From Yinghuangia aomiensis (GTDB taxonomy: Bacteria; Actinomycetota; Actinomycetes; Streptomycetales; Streptomycetaceae), in the NCBI RefSeq assembly GCF_039542225.1, contig NZ_BAABHS010000031.1, forward strand, positions 1 to 64,000: a DNA stretch of 64,000 nucleotides. Direction: 5' to 3'. A program made the position numbers and the translations under genes. Below, one piece after another: positions 26,169 through 35,905 of the stretch. The notes beneath the pieces were generated by a model. The model searched no databases. It was not told the origin of the DNA and worked only from the letters and a program-made list of their open reading frames with translations. Positions within the stretch are counted from its first letter, which is position 1. Every line of letters starts with the position of its first letter.

Positions 26169-26654
26169 ATGGCCGTCCCGACGCCGCCCGCCCGGATCTA
26201 CCTGGACAAGCAGACGCCCGAGGCGTTCAAGGCGTTCGTCGCCGCCCGGGAGACGGTCCGCCAAGGCGCCGCGGACACCGGCCTGGAACCGCTGCTGATC
26301 GAGCTCGTCAACCTGCGGGTCTCGCAGATCAACGGCTGCGCGTACTGCCTGAGCCTGCACACCCGCAAGGCGCTGCGCGCGGGCGAGACGACGCAGCGCC
26401 TCGGCACGCTGAGCGCGTGGCGGGACACCGAGCTGTTCAGCGACCGGGAGCGCGCCGCGCTGGCGCTCGCCGAAGCCGCCACCGCCATCGCGGACGCCGC
26501 CGCGCAGGACAGCGCCTACGCCGCGGCCCGGCCGGTCCTGACCGACGACGAGATCGCCGCCGTCCTGTGGGTCGCCATCACGATGAACACCTTCAACCGG
26601 GTGTCGATCCTCAGCAAGCACCCGGTGCGCCCGGCCGTCACGGCGCAGGGCTGA
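26169..26654 (+). CDS. AhpD-like alkylhydroperoxidase/carboxymuconolactone decarboxylase family protein
   Basis: A 161-residue single-domain AhpD-like protein. The redox centre reads NGCAYCLSLHTRKA, with Cys57, Cys60 and His64 in the CxxC...H arrangement needed for peroxidase activity. It likely reduces organic peroxides with electrons from a lipoyl or thiol donor, or acts in redox defence. GAGGAGTCCCC precedes the ATG. Its 3' end overlaps the convergent GNAT gene by 17 bp. Confidence 0.92.
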   Translation: MAVPTPPARIYLDKQTPEAFKAFVAARETVRQGAADTGLEPLLIELVNLRVSQINGCAYCLSLHTRKALRAGETTQRLGTLSAWRDTELFSDRERAALALAEAATAIADAAAQDSAYAAARPVLTDDEIAAVLWVAITMNTFNRVSILSKHPVRPAVTAQG

Positions 26655-27087
26655 GCGGCCGCACCATGAACACGTCCACGGCGTCCTCGGACTCCGGGAC
26701 GAACCCGTGCCGCTCGTAGAGGCGCCGCGCCGGACTCCCTTGCAGGACGTTCAGCCGGACCACCGCCCGTTCGCGGTCGCACCGGTCGAGCAGGCCGCGC
26801 AGCACACCCGAGCCGACGCCGGCGCCCTGCGCGTCGGGCGCCAGGTAGAAGTGCTCCAGCCAATAGCCGCCGTCGGCGGGGCGCAGCGCCACGCATCCGG
26901 CGAACGCTCCGCCCGCTTCGACGACCCACGTGTGCGCGGGCTCGAAGGCGTCGCGGAGGCGCTGCCGGACGCGGTGGTCGTCGTAGCGGCCGAGCCGTTC
27001 GAGGTCGGGCCGCATCACGACGGCGCGCAGTTCGGCGGCCGGCTCGACGTCGGCCGCCGAGGCGGGGCGCAGGTGCCAGGCGTGCAT
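26638..27087 (-). CDS. GNAT-family N-acetyltransferase
   Basis: A 149-residue GNAT protein with the fold's order: N-terminal LRPASAADVEPAAELRAVVM, WLEHFYLAPDAQGAGVGSGV (acetyl-CoA binding motif A; QGAGVG), and a C-terminal ARRLYERHGFVPES (motif B). It transfers an acetyl group from acetyl-CoA to an amine; the substrate is unknown. It overlaps the convergent AhpD-like gene by 17 bp at the 3' end, so the two transcripts are partly antisense. Confidence 0.9.
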   Translation of the reverse strand: MHAWHLRPASAADVEPAAELRAVVMRPDLERLGRYDDHRVRQRLRDAFEPAHTWVVEAGGAFAGCVALRPADGGYWLEHFYLAPDAQGAGVGSGVLRGLLDRCDRERAVVRLNVLQGSPARRLYERHGFVPESEDAVDVFMVRPLSPAP

Positions 27088-27160
27088 GGGGGCCCACGCT
27101 AGCGGGCCGTTCCGGACGGCCGTCCGAGCCCTGGGGAGAGACGGCTCCGTCGGCGCCCGG

Positions 27161-27586
27161 TCAGGCTTCGATGTGCGCGGCGAGGCCCGCCAGGATCATC
27201 GTGCTGCCCTCGCGGGCCATGTCGCGGGCTTCCTCGGTGGCGTTGGTCTGGTCGATGACGACCTCGACGCCGTCCGGGTGCGCGGCGAACGTGATCGCCA
27301 TGACCTCGGCGGGGGCGCCCGGCACGTCCATCCACAGGACGATCCGGTGCCCGTCCTCGACCTCGAGGAACGTGCCGGTGAGCGGGAACTGCCCGCCGTC
27401 GGGGGTGAGCAGCGTGGACTTCCAGGCGCCGCCGGGGCGGACGTCGATCTCGACGCTGCCTTCGGCGGCGCCGAACCAGGCCGGCCACTCGGCGGCGGTG
27501 GTGTACGCGGCCCACGCGCGGGCGACGGAGGCGTTCATGACGCGGGTGACGGTGTAGGGGAAGCCGGTGGTGGCGTTCTCGCTCAT
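27161..27586 (-). CDS. SRPBCC/AHSA1-like domain protein
   Basis: A 141-residue protein of the START/SRPBCC superfamily, AHSA1-like branch: FPYTVTRVMNASVARAWAAY, then EWPAWFGAAEGSVEIDVRPG and GGAWKSTLLTPDGGQFPLTG. These proteins have a hydrophobic cavity and bind lipids or small ligands; some pair with ArsR regulators, but none is adjacent here. GAGAGG lies before the ATG at 27586. It is downstream of copA in the opposite sense of need and looks unrelated to it. Confidence 0.88.
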   Translation of the reverse strand: MSENATTGFPYTVTRVMNASVARAWAAYTTAAEWPAWFGAAEGSVEIDVRPGGAWKSTLLTPDGGQFPLTGTFLEVEDGHRIVLWMDVPGAPAEVMAITFAAHPDGVEVVIDQTNATEEARDMAREGSTMILAGLAAHIEA

Positions 27587-27749
27587 GTCGGAACCTCTCG
27601 TGTTCGGCGCCGCGTTGCGCGGCTGCTGCGGTCGAAGGGGTAGACCGGGGCGGGTCCGCGGAGTCATCGCCGGGCCCGATGTGACCTGGACCACAATGCC
27701 GAGCGGCCCCGCCGCGTGTTGCGACGGGGCCACTCTTCGGGTGCCGCGG

Positions 27750-30098
<2,349 letters not shown>

Positions 30099-30189
30099 CG
30101 CCTGCTCCTTCGTCATGTCCCGGTGGTGCGGGGGTACGGGTGGTGCTCCGGCGGTGGCGGCCCACGCCGTCCCGCGATCACCTGCTCAG

Positions 30190-30208
30190 CATACCCTAGG
30201 GGGGTATG
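30190..30208. promoter_or_regulatory. CsoR-type operator upstream of copA
   Basis: CATACCC and GGGTATG form perfect 7-bp arms around a 5-bp centre. It has the same form as two further sites near copZ and csoR. It is 92 bp upstream of the copA start and downstream of the secreted copper-locus protein, so copA has its own regulated promoter. Confidence 0.8.
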
Positions 30209-30278
30209 TAGTCAACAGCCGTCGGCCTTGGCTCCGCGGGGGCGCGAGGCCGGCCGGGAGTGGTGGTGCGGCGTGCGG

Positions 30279-31301
30279 TCAGTGCTCGTGGCCGGCGTCT
30301 TCGCCGCTCGGGCTGGTCGGGCCGGTCATGCCGTTCGGGGCCGGCGGGGTCGGCGAGGCGGCGGAGGCCGCGCCCGGGTCGACCGTCACGGTGAACTCGG
30401 CGGTGCGCACGATGCCTTCGTGCTGGAAGTCGAGGTACAGCCGGTAGGTGCCCGCGCTGGGCGCTCCGGCGTGGAACGAGATGCCGGGGCCCGCGGGCGT
30501 CTTGCCGTCGCCGGGCGCGCCCTCGGGGTGCACGTGCAGGTAGGCGAGGTCGCCTTGGCGCAGCGCGACAAGGTGGCCGAACGCGCCGAGGTAGGGCTGG
30601 AGGTCGGTGACCGGCACGCCGTTCTTGCTCACCGACAGCGTCAGCATGCTCGCCGAGGTCGCCAGGTCGCCGTTCAGCGTGACGGTGTAGCCGTCGACTT
30701 CGGCGGTCCGCGACGGCGCGGGCAGCGGCACGGTGCGGTAGTCGCCGGGCACCGCCACGTCGGCGCCGAGGGTCAGCCCGCCGGCCGGGTCGCCGGACGG
30801 CGTGAAGTCGGCGAACACCCGGTAGTCGCCCGCGGCCTCGAAGGTGAGCGGGACCCGCCACGTGCCGTCCGCGCCGAGCGTCGGGTGGACGTGCCGGAAG
30901 CCGGACATGTCGCGGCGCGCGACGATGAGGTGCAGGTCCTTGTCGTGGGCGCGGTCGTAGCGGGTCCAGGGGCGGCCGTCGGGGCCGAGGACCTGGAAGC
31001 GGAACTCGGTCGGGACACCTGCCGGCAGGGGCTCCTGCTGGGGCACCAGCGTGTAGCCGCGTTCGGAGACCTGGAGGCCGCCCGCGACCGCGGCATTGGC
31101 GGCTGCCGCGTTTCCGGCGGCCGTCGGGGCGGTGTGCCCGGAGTGGCCGTCGCCCGTGGCGCTCGGGGACGCGGCCGAGTTGTGACCGTGCGGCGACGAA
31201 CCGCCGCCGACCGGGCCGACCGCGTTGCCGACGCCGTACGCGGCGCCGAATGCCAGGGCGAGGCCGGCCGCGAACGCGCCGACGCGAGTGGCCGTGTTCA
31301 T
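30279..31301 (-). CDS. Secreted/membrane-anchored His-rich protein of the copper locus
   Basis: A 340-residue protein with an N-terminal hydrophobic segment (VGAFAAGLALAFGAAYGVGN) acting as signal or anchor. A Ser/His/Gly-rich stretch follows (SPHGHNSAA, GDGHSGH), then two beta-sandwich halves with His pairs (KDLHLIVARRDMSGFRHVHP and LAYLHVHPEG), and the chain ends DAGHEH. The repeated HxH and Met/His patterns fit metal binding outside the cell. It lies between copZ and copA on the same strand, which supports a role in copper handling, though the family has no established biochemistry that I can name. Confidence 0.82.
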   Translation of the reverse strand: MNTATRVGAFAAGLALAFGAAYGVGNAVGPVGGGSSPHGHNSAASPSATGDGHSGHTAPTAAGNAAAANAAVAGGLQVSERGYTLVPQQEPLPAGVPTEFRFQVLGPDGRPWTRYDRAHDKDLHLIVARRDMSGFRHVHPTLGADGTWRVPLTFEAAGDYRVFADFTPSGDPAGGLTLGADVAVPGDYRTVPLPAPSRTAEVDGYTVTLNGDLATSASMLTLSVSKNGVPVTDLQPYLGAFGHLVALRQGDLAYLHVHPEGAPGDGKTPAGPGISFHAGAPSAGTYRLYLDFQHEGIVRTAEFTVTVDPGAASAASPTPPAPNGMTGPTSPSGEDAGHEH

Positions 31302-31396
31302 GGCCGTTCTCCTTTTCGTGGGGTGGTGCTCGGGGTTCGGTCATGGGGGGGCGCTCGGGCGCCGGCGTGCGCGGGCCACGGTCCCGGCCGGAGTGT

Positions 31397-31435
31397 CGGC
31401 CGGGGTGCCGGCTCGGCTCGCCGACACCCCGGCCG
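31397..31435 (-). terminator. Hairpin between copZ and the secreted copper protein
   Basis: CGGCCGGGGTG (31397-31407) pairs perfectly with CACCCCGGCCG (31425-31435) around a 17-base loop. It lies 15 bp past the copZ stop, so it may end or attenuate the copZ transcript before the next gene. Confidence 0.6.
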
Positions 31436-31449
31436 GGTATCGGCGCCGC

Positions 31450-31719
31450 TCAGTGGCAGCTCCCGCAGCAGGACGTGCCCGGGTTCTCGTCCTTCGGGGC
31501 CTCGACGACCCGGTAGCCGGCCTCGGCGACCGCGGCGGCGACCGCGGCGTCGTCGATCGCCCCAGCCGCGGACACCGTCACCCGGCCCGCTGCCAGGTCG
31601 ACGTTCACGGCCGTGACGCCGTCGAGCCTGCTCACCTCGGCCGTGACCGACGAGACGCAGTGCCCGCAGGTCATGCCGGAGACGGAGTACTCGGCGGTGG
31701 TCGCGGTGGTGGTGCTCAT
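31450..31719 (-). CDS. copZ: Copper chaperone, heavy-metal-associated domain
   Basis: An 89-residue HMA protein. The copper loop is GMTCGHC with Cys18 and Cys21, followed by SSVTAEVSRLDGVTAVNVDL and a C-terminal CCGSCH that adds three more Cys and a His. CopZ carries Cu(I) in the cytosol and hands it to CopA or to the CsoR repressor. The extra Cys-rich tail is not part of the standard 68-70-residue fold and could raise metal capacity. A CsoR-type operator lies 68 bp upstream (31787-31805). Confidence 0.92.
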   Translation of the reverse strand: MSTTTATTAEYSVSGMTCGHCVSSVTAEVSRLDGVTAVNVDLAAGRVTVSAAGAIDDAAVAAAVAEAGYRVVEAPKDENPGTSCCGSCH

Positions 31720-31786
31720 GGGATGCCTCCTGGGCGGGATCGTGGGGGGCGCCGCCGGTCGGTCCGGGCGGCTTCACGACTCACAA

Positions 31787-31805
31787 CATACCCCCCTCGG
31801 GTATC
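31787..31805. promoter_or_regulatory. CsoR-type operator upstream of copZ
   Basis: ATACCC-CCCTC-GGGTAT, with perfect 6-bp arms (31788-31804), between csoR and copZ. Same arm sequence as the copA site. Confidence 0.8.
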
Positions 31806-31867
31806 TTGTCAAGCCGTCCCCCCGACCCGATCCCCGGCGATGGGTCCGCAGGTTCGACGAACACCCC

Positions 31868-32149
31868 TCAGGCGTGCACCAGTTGGGCGATCGCCTCGGT
31901 CGCTTCGCGCACTTTCACCTCGATCGCGCCGCGGCCCTCGACCGCCTCCGCGGCCACGCAATGACCCAGGTGGTCGTCCATCAATTTGAGCGCCACAGCC
32001 TGCAAGGCCTTGGTGATCGCGGAGACCTGAGTCAGTACATCCAGGCAGTAGGCGTCCTCTTCCACCATCCGTTGCAGGCCCCTGACCTGGCCTTCTGCCC
32101 GCTTCAACCGCGCCATGCAGGCCTTCTTGTCCGCCGCATATCCGGCCAT
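31868..32149 (-). CDS. csoR: Copper-sensing repressor CsoR
   Basis: A 93-residue CsoR/DUF156 all-helical repressor. The Cu(I) ligands of the family are all present: Cys35 (DAYCLDVL), His60 and Cys64 (DDHLGHCVAAE). The N-terminal LKRAEGQVRGLQRMVEED is the hallmark DNA-contact helix. With copper bound it leaves its operators and frees copZ, copA and itself. GGAGGAGC precedes the ATG at 32149. An operator at 32185-32201, between csoR and a divergent MFS gene, suggests autoregulation and control of that transporter too. Confidence 0.95.
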   Translation of the reverse strand: MAGYAADKKACMARLKRAEGQVRGLQRMVEEDAYCLDVLTQVSAITKALQAVALKLMDDHLGHCVAAEAVEGRGAIEVKVREATEAIAQLVHA

Positions 32150-32184
32150 CGGAGCTCCTCCTCGAACTTTCGTCTTCACATACG

Positions 32185-32201
32185 GTACCCCCCTAGGGTA
32201 T
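32185..32201. promoter_or_regulatory. CsoR-type operator between csoR and the MFS gene
   Basis: GTACCC-CCCTA-GGGTAT, one mismatch in the outer position compared with the copA site. It lies 36 bp upstream of csoR and 58 bp upstream of the divergent MFS start. A shorter ATAC-CCC-GTAT at 32234-32244 lies closer to the MFS start. Confidence 0.8.
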
Positions 32202-32258
32202 GTTCGGCGCCGTTCGGAAATCCAGAGGTACCTATACCCCGTATCGGAAGTGGTGGAG

Positions 32259-33701
32259 ATGTCCGCGCCCGATGTACCCAACCCGCGCCGCTGGGCGGCA
32301 CTCGCGCTCATCGCGCTCGCCCAGTTCATGGTCATCATGGACACGTCGATCATCGGCGTGGCGCTGCCCGACATGCAGACCGACCTGGGCTTCTCGCAGG
32401 AGAACCTGTCCTGGGTCTTCAATGCCTACGTGATCGCCTTCGGCGGCCTGCTGCTGCTCGGCGGCCGGCTGTCCGACCTGTTCGGCGCCAAGCGGATGTT
32501 CACCGCCGGATGGGTGGTGCTCGGCGTCGGGTCGCTGGTCGCCGGACTGGCCGGCGAAGTGTGGGTCGAGCTGGCCGGCCGCGCCGTACAGGGCGCCGGT
32601 GCCGCGCTGATCGCCCCGTCCGCGCTGACCTTGCTGATGATGCTGTTCGGCGGCAACCCGAAGGAACTGACGAAGGCGTTCGCGCTGTACGGCGCGGCGG
32701 CCCCCGCGGGCGGTACCGCGGGCGTGTTCCTCGGCGGCCTGATCACCGAGTACGCGAGCTGGCCGTGGGTGTTCTACATCAACCTGCCGGTCGTCGCGCT
32801 CACCCTGGTCCTCACTCCGTCGCTGATGCCGTCCGCCCCGGCGCGCCGCGGCTCGATCGACTGGCTGGGGGCGATCCTGGCCACCGGCGGCCTCGCCGTC
32901 GTCGTGTACTCGGTGGTCCGCGCGCCCGAGGTCGGCTGGGGCTCGGCGGAGACCCTGCTGGTGCTGGCCGGCGGCCTCGCCCTGGTGCTGCTGTTCCTGC
33001 TGGTCCAGGCGAAGAAGGCCGAGCCGCTGATGCCGCTGCGGATCCTGCGCACCCCGGACCTCGGCGGCGCGAACCTCGCCCAGCTGCTGATGGCGGGCGC
33101 GTGGGTGCCGATGTGGTTCTTCCTCAACCTCTACCTGCAGCAGGTGCTGGGTCTGGGGGCGTTCGCGAGCGGCTCTGCGCTGCTGCCGATGACCGTCGCG
33201 ATCATGGTCATGATGATCACGGTGGCGCCCCGCCTGATCGCCAAGTTCGGGCCGAAGAACCTGATCGTCGCCGGCATGGCGCTGCTCGCGGGCGGCATGC
33301 TGTGGCTGTCGTTCGTCCGGGCCGACGGCACTTTCTGGGTCGACGTGCTGCCCGCGTCGCTGGTGGCCGCGACCGGCATGTCCCTGGCCTTCATCCCGTC
33401 GCTCGGCACCGCGATCTCCAGCGCGCGGCCGGAAGAGGGCGGCTTGGCGTCCGGCATCGTCAACACCTCGTACCAGATCGGCTCGGCGCTCGGCCTGGCC
33501 GCGATGACCGCGGTCGCCGCCGCGCACGGTTCGCGGCGGATCGGCAACGCGTCCGCCCTGACCGACGGCTTCTCCGCAGCCTTCCTCGGCGCCGCGGGCA
33601 TCGCCGCCGCGGGTGCGCTGCTGGCGATCGTCACCCTGCGCGGCTCGTCCGCCCCGGCCGACGCCGAGGCCGCGGAGCGGGAGACGGCCGACGTCGCCTG
33701 A
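32259..33701 (+). CDS. MFS transporter, DHA2 family, divergent from csoR
   Basis: A 480-residue, ~14-TM major facilitator: ALIALAQFMVIMDTSIIGVA in TM1 (motif D1-like), GGRLSDLFGAKRMFTAG as motif A, AGRAVQGAGAALIAPSAL as motif B and FLGGLITEYASWPWVFYINL around motif C. Such pumps export drugs or small cations by proton antiport. Its promoter region holds a CsoR-type operator shared with csoR, hinting at copper-dependent expression. The ATG at 32259 follows GGTGGAG very closely; in-frame GTG codons at 32250 and 32253 are alternatives. Confidence 0.9.
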   Translation: MSAPDVPNPRRWAALALIALAQFMVIMDTSIIGVALPDMQTDLGFSQENLSWVFNAYVIAFGGLLLLGGRLSDLFGAKRMFTAGWVVLGVGSLVAGLAGEVWVELAGRAVQGAGAALIAPSALTLLMMLFGGNPKELTKAFALYGAAAPAGGTAGVFLGGLITEYASWPWVFYINLPVVALTLVLTPSLMPSAPARRGSIDWLGAILATGGLAVVVYSVVRAPEVGWGSAETLLVLAGGLALVLLFLLVQAKKAEPLMPLRILRTPDLGGANLAQLLMAGAWVPMWFFLNLYLQQVLGLGAFASGSALLPMTVAIMVMMITVAPRLIAKFGPKNLIVAGMALLAGGMLWLSFVRADGTFWVDVLPASLVAATGMSLAFIPSLGTAISSARPEEGGLASGIVNTSYQIGSALGLAAMTAVAAAHGSRRIGNASALTDGFSAAFLGAAGIAAAGALLAIVTLRGSSAPADAEAAERETADVA

Positions 33702-33775
33702 GCCCCGGCCCCCGTGCCGCCGACCGGACCCGGTCGGCGGCACGTGTCCATCCCCCTGACGAAGGAGTACGCGCC

Positions 33776-34201
33776 GTGGAGATCTGCATGTACGGAACGT
33801 CCTGGTGCCCGACCGTCGCCGAAGTCCGCGCCCTGCTCGACGAACGCGGCATCCCCTACCAGTACTTCGACATCGACGAGGACAAGAAGGCCCGCAAGGC
33901 CGTCTACCGCTTGCAACAGGGCGGCCGGCGCGTCCCCACGCTCACCCTGCCGGACGGAACGCTGGTGGTGGAGCCGGACGCGGCGGAGGTGGAGCGGATG
34001 ATCGCCGGATGGGGCGGCGCGGGGGCCGGGAAGGCGGGGGAACTACCGGGCGATCGAGTCCCCGAGGGGCGGCGCGGGGGCCTGGCCGGTGGTCGGCCCG
34101 ACGACGATCGGCCCGGCGAGCAGGCGGAACGGCCGGAGGAACAGCCCGACGGCCGGGCACCTCGCCCGTGCGGCGAGCGGCCGACGGGCGAAGACCGGTG
34201 A
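33776..34201 (+). CDS. Glutaredoxin-like protein (single active-site Cys) with extended tail
   Basis: A 141-residue protein whose first ~80 residues are a glutaredoxin fold: EICMYGTSWCPTVAEVRALL, a TVP-equivalent RRVPTLTLPDG and AEVERMIAGWG. The active site reads CPTV, so only the first Cys of the CxxC pair is present, as in monothiol types; actinobacterial mycoredoxins normally have CGYC. The last ~60 residues are Gly/Glu/Arg-rich and look disordered, unusual for this family. The GTG start at 33776 has GAAGGAG 8 bases ahead. It could act downstream of the MFS pump's stress response, but this is only proximity. Confidence 0.8.
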   Translation: MEICMYGTSWCPTVAEVRALLDERGIPYQYFDIDEDKKARKAVYRLQQGGRRVPTLTLPDGTLVVEPDAAEVERMIAGWGGAGAGKAGELPGDRVPEGRRGGLAGGRPDDDRPGEQAERPEEQPDGRAPRPCGERPTGEDR

Positions 34202-34401
34202 CCCCGCCGCCCCCGGAGACCTTGCGCCGGGCGTTGCGGCACCCCGTGGCGAAATGCCTCGCGGCGTGCCTGCTGAGTGCCGCGCTGCGGAAGTTGACCC
34301 AAGCGGGACCGCACCCGATGCCGCAGGCCGCGGGCACGCGCGGCGCAGGCCAGGGATCACCGGCACCCCTTGGCCTGCCTCCGCCGCGCTGTCCCGGCTG
34401 A
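34198..34401 (+). CDS. Possible small protein overlapping the glutaredoxin-like gene
   Basis: A 67-residue frame starting at a GTG that overlaps the upstream stop as GTGA. The first half (ETLRRALRHPVAKCLAACLL) could be an amphipathic helix; the second half is low-complexity Pro/Gly/Ala. The overlap is the only support and there is no family match I know. Confidence 0.25.
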   Translation: MTPPPPETLRRALRHPVAKCLAACLLSAALRKLTQAGPHPMPQAAGTRGAGQGSPAPLGLPPPRCPG

Positions 34402-34658
34402 ACGCAAGCGGCTCCGCGTGGCTGGGCCTAGGCTGTCAGCCCGGCTCCACCGGACAGCGCAACCAGCCCACCCGCGTGGCGAGTTATGGGAATCGGCCAT
34501 CCTCGCCGCCGGTCGGCGGGCCTCCCACCGAGCGCCCATCGCCGTTCGTCTCGCCGCCGCGGCAGGCCGCGCGCGGCGTGGGCGGGCCGACCAGCCCGCT
34601 CACGTCCCGACGCGGGCCTGCCGGGTCCTCTCTTGGCCCCGCCTTCCCTCGACGACGT

Positions 34659-35189
34659 TCAACCGCCCTGCGGCGCACGGAAGTCCGGGCAGCCCAGAAT
34701 GTGCAGCACCTTCGCCGGGTCCAGCGGGTACGGCACCCGCTTGCCCGTGTCCGTGAAGCCCAGGCGCCGGTAGAAGGCGCGGGCACGGTGGTTGTCCTCG
34801 TGGACGCCCAGGGTGAGCCACGCGCAGGCGGTGTGGGCGCGGGCGAAGTCGACGGCGGTGTCCATGAGGGCGCGCGCGGGGCCGTCGGGGCCGCGGTGCG
34901 GTGGGGTGACGTACACGGCGTGGACATGGGCGGTGCCGGGGATGTCGGGGATCGGCGCGGCCGCGGCGGTGCCGGTCCAGGTGCCGGTTTCGTCGAGGGC
35001 GACGAAGAGCGCGTCGTCGGGGGCGGTCGCGGCGCGGGCGGCCCGTTCCCGCCAGGCGCTGTCGGGGAGGGCGGCCGCGGCGCCGTGGCTGGTGCCGAAG
35101 GCGTTCGGGGAGTCCGCGAGGGCTTCCAGGCGGATGGCGCGGAGTTCGCGCCACTCCCCTGCCTCGATGCGGCGCACGTCGTACTTCAT
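34659..35189 (-). CDS. GNAT-family N-acetyltransferase
   Basis: A 176-residue GNAT protein: VRRIEAGEWRELRAIRLEAL at the start, VHAVYVTPPHRGPDGPARAL as the acetyl-CoA motif A, and LTLGVHEDNHRARAFYRRLG-F as motif B. The pattern resembles acetyltransferases acting on small amines or peptide N-termini; the substrate is unknown. The ATG at 35189 is chosen for the GAGG just ahead, though spacing is short. It is divergent from the PPOX protein. Confidence 0.88.
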   Translation of the reverse strand: MKYDVRRIEAGEWRELRAIRLEALADSPNAFGTSHGAAAALPDSAWRERAARAATAPDDALFVALDETGTWTGTAAAAPIPDIPGTAHVHAVYVTPPHRGPDGPARALMDTAVDFARAHTACAWLTLGVHEDNHRARAFYRRLGFTDTGKRVPYPLDPAKVLHILGCPDFRAPQGG

Positions 35190-35388
35190 GATCCTCATCA
35201 TCGCGGAGGGGCCGACGGCGCCGGGGCGGGGCAGGCGCGCATTCTTTTTGCCGATCATGGTGCGACACGCCCGGCCTTGCCCCCGGGCAGGTGCAAGGCT
35301 GGGGCATGACCGAAGCCGCGGGCACCCGCCGGGCGTGTTCGTCGACCACGGGTCCCCGGTGCCGCGGCGCGACCGAAAGGACACCCCT

Positions 35389-35838
35389 GTGAGCAAGCCG
35401 CCGCTGCCCGAGCAGGCGATCGCCATGGCACGCAAGGCGAACCCGGCCGTCATCACGACGCTGCGCAAGGACGGCCAGCCCGTCTCCACCGCCACCTGGT
35501 ACCTGTGGGAGGACGACGGCCGCGTCCTGGTCAACATGGACGAAGGGCGCCGCCGCCTCGACCACGTGCGCAACGACCCGCGCGTGACGCTGACCATCCT
35601 CGACGAGGGCAACTGGTACACCCACCTGTCCCTCATCGGCCGGGTCGTGGAGTTCCGCGACGACAAGGACCTGGCGGACATCGACCGGCTCTCCCGGCAC
35701 TACGGCGGCGAGGCGTACGCGATCCGCGACCGGGCCCGGGTCAGCGCCTGGATCGAGATCGACCGCTGGCACGGCTGGGGCGGGCTCAAGGACAGCGACC
35801 AGCCGGGCGGCGCCCGGCAGATCGCCGCGGAAGACTGA
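35389..35838 (+). CDS. PPOX-class (split beta-barrel) flavin/F420-dependent oxidoreductase
   Basis: A 149-residue protein of the pyridoxamine-phosphate-oxidase-like fold: PAVITTLRKDGQPVSTATWY, then LVNMDEGRRRLDHVRNDPRV (cofactor-phosphate contact) and LIGRVVEFRDDKDLADIDRL. Actinobacterial members of this size mostly bind F420 rather than FMN and reduce small organic molecules. The GTG at 35389 has AAAGGA 8-9 bases ahead. No partner gene is adjacent. Confidence 0.88.
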   Translation: MSKPPLPEQAIAMARKANPAVITTLRKDGQPVSTATWYLWEDDGRVLVNMDEGRRRLDHVRNDPRVTLTILDEGNWYTHLSLIGRVVEFRDDKDLADIDRLSRHYGGEAYAIRDRARVSAWIEIDRWHGWGGLKDSDQPGGARQIAAED

Positions 35839-35905
35839 CGAGCGCCCTGGCGCCGGCTTCGCGGGGCGGCCGGGATCCGGCGGCCCCGCGGAAGCCGGCG
35901 CGCGG

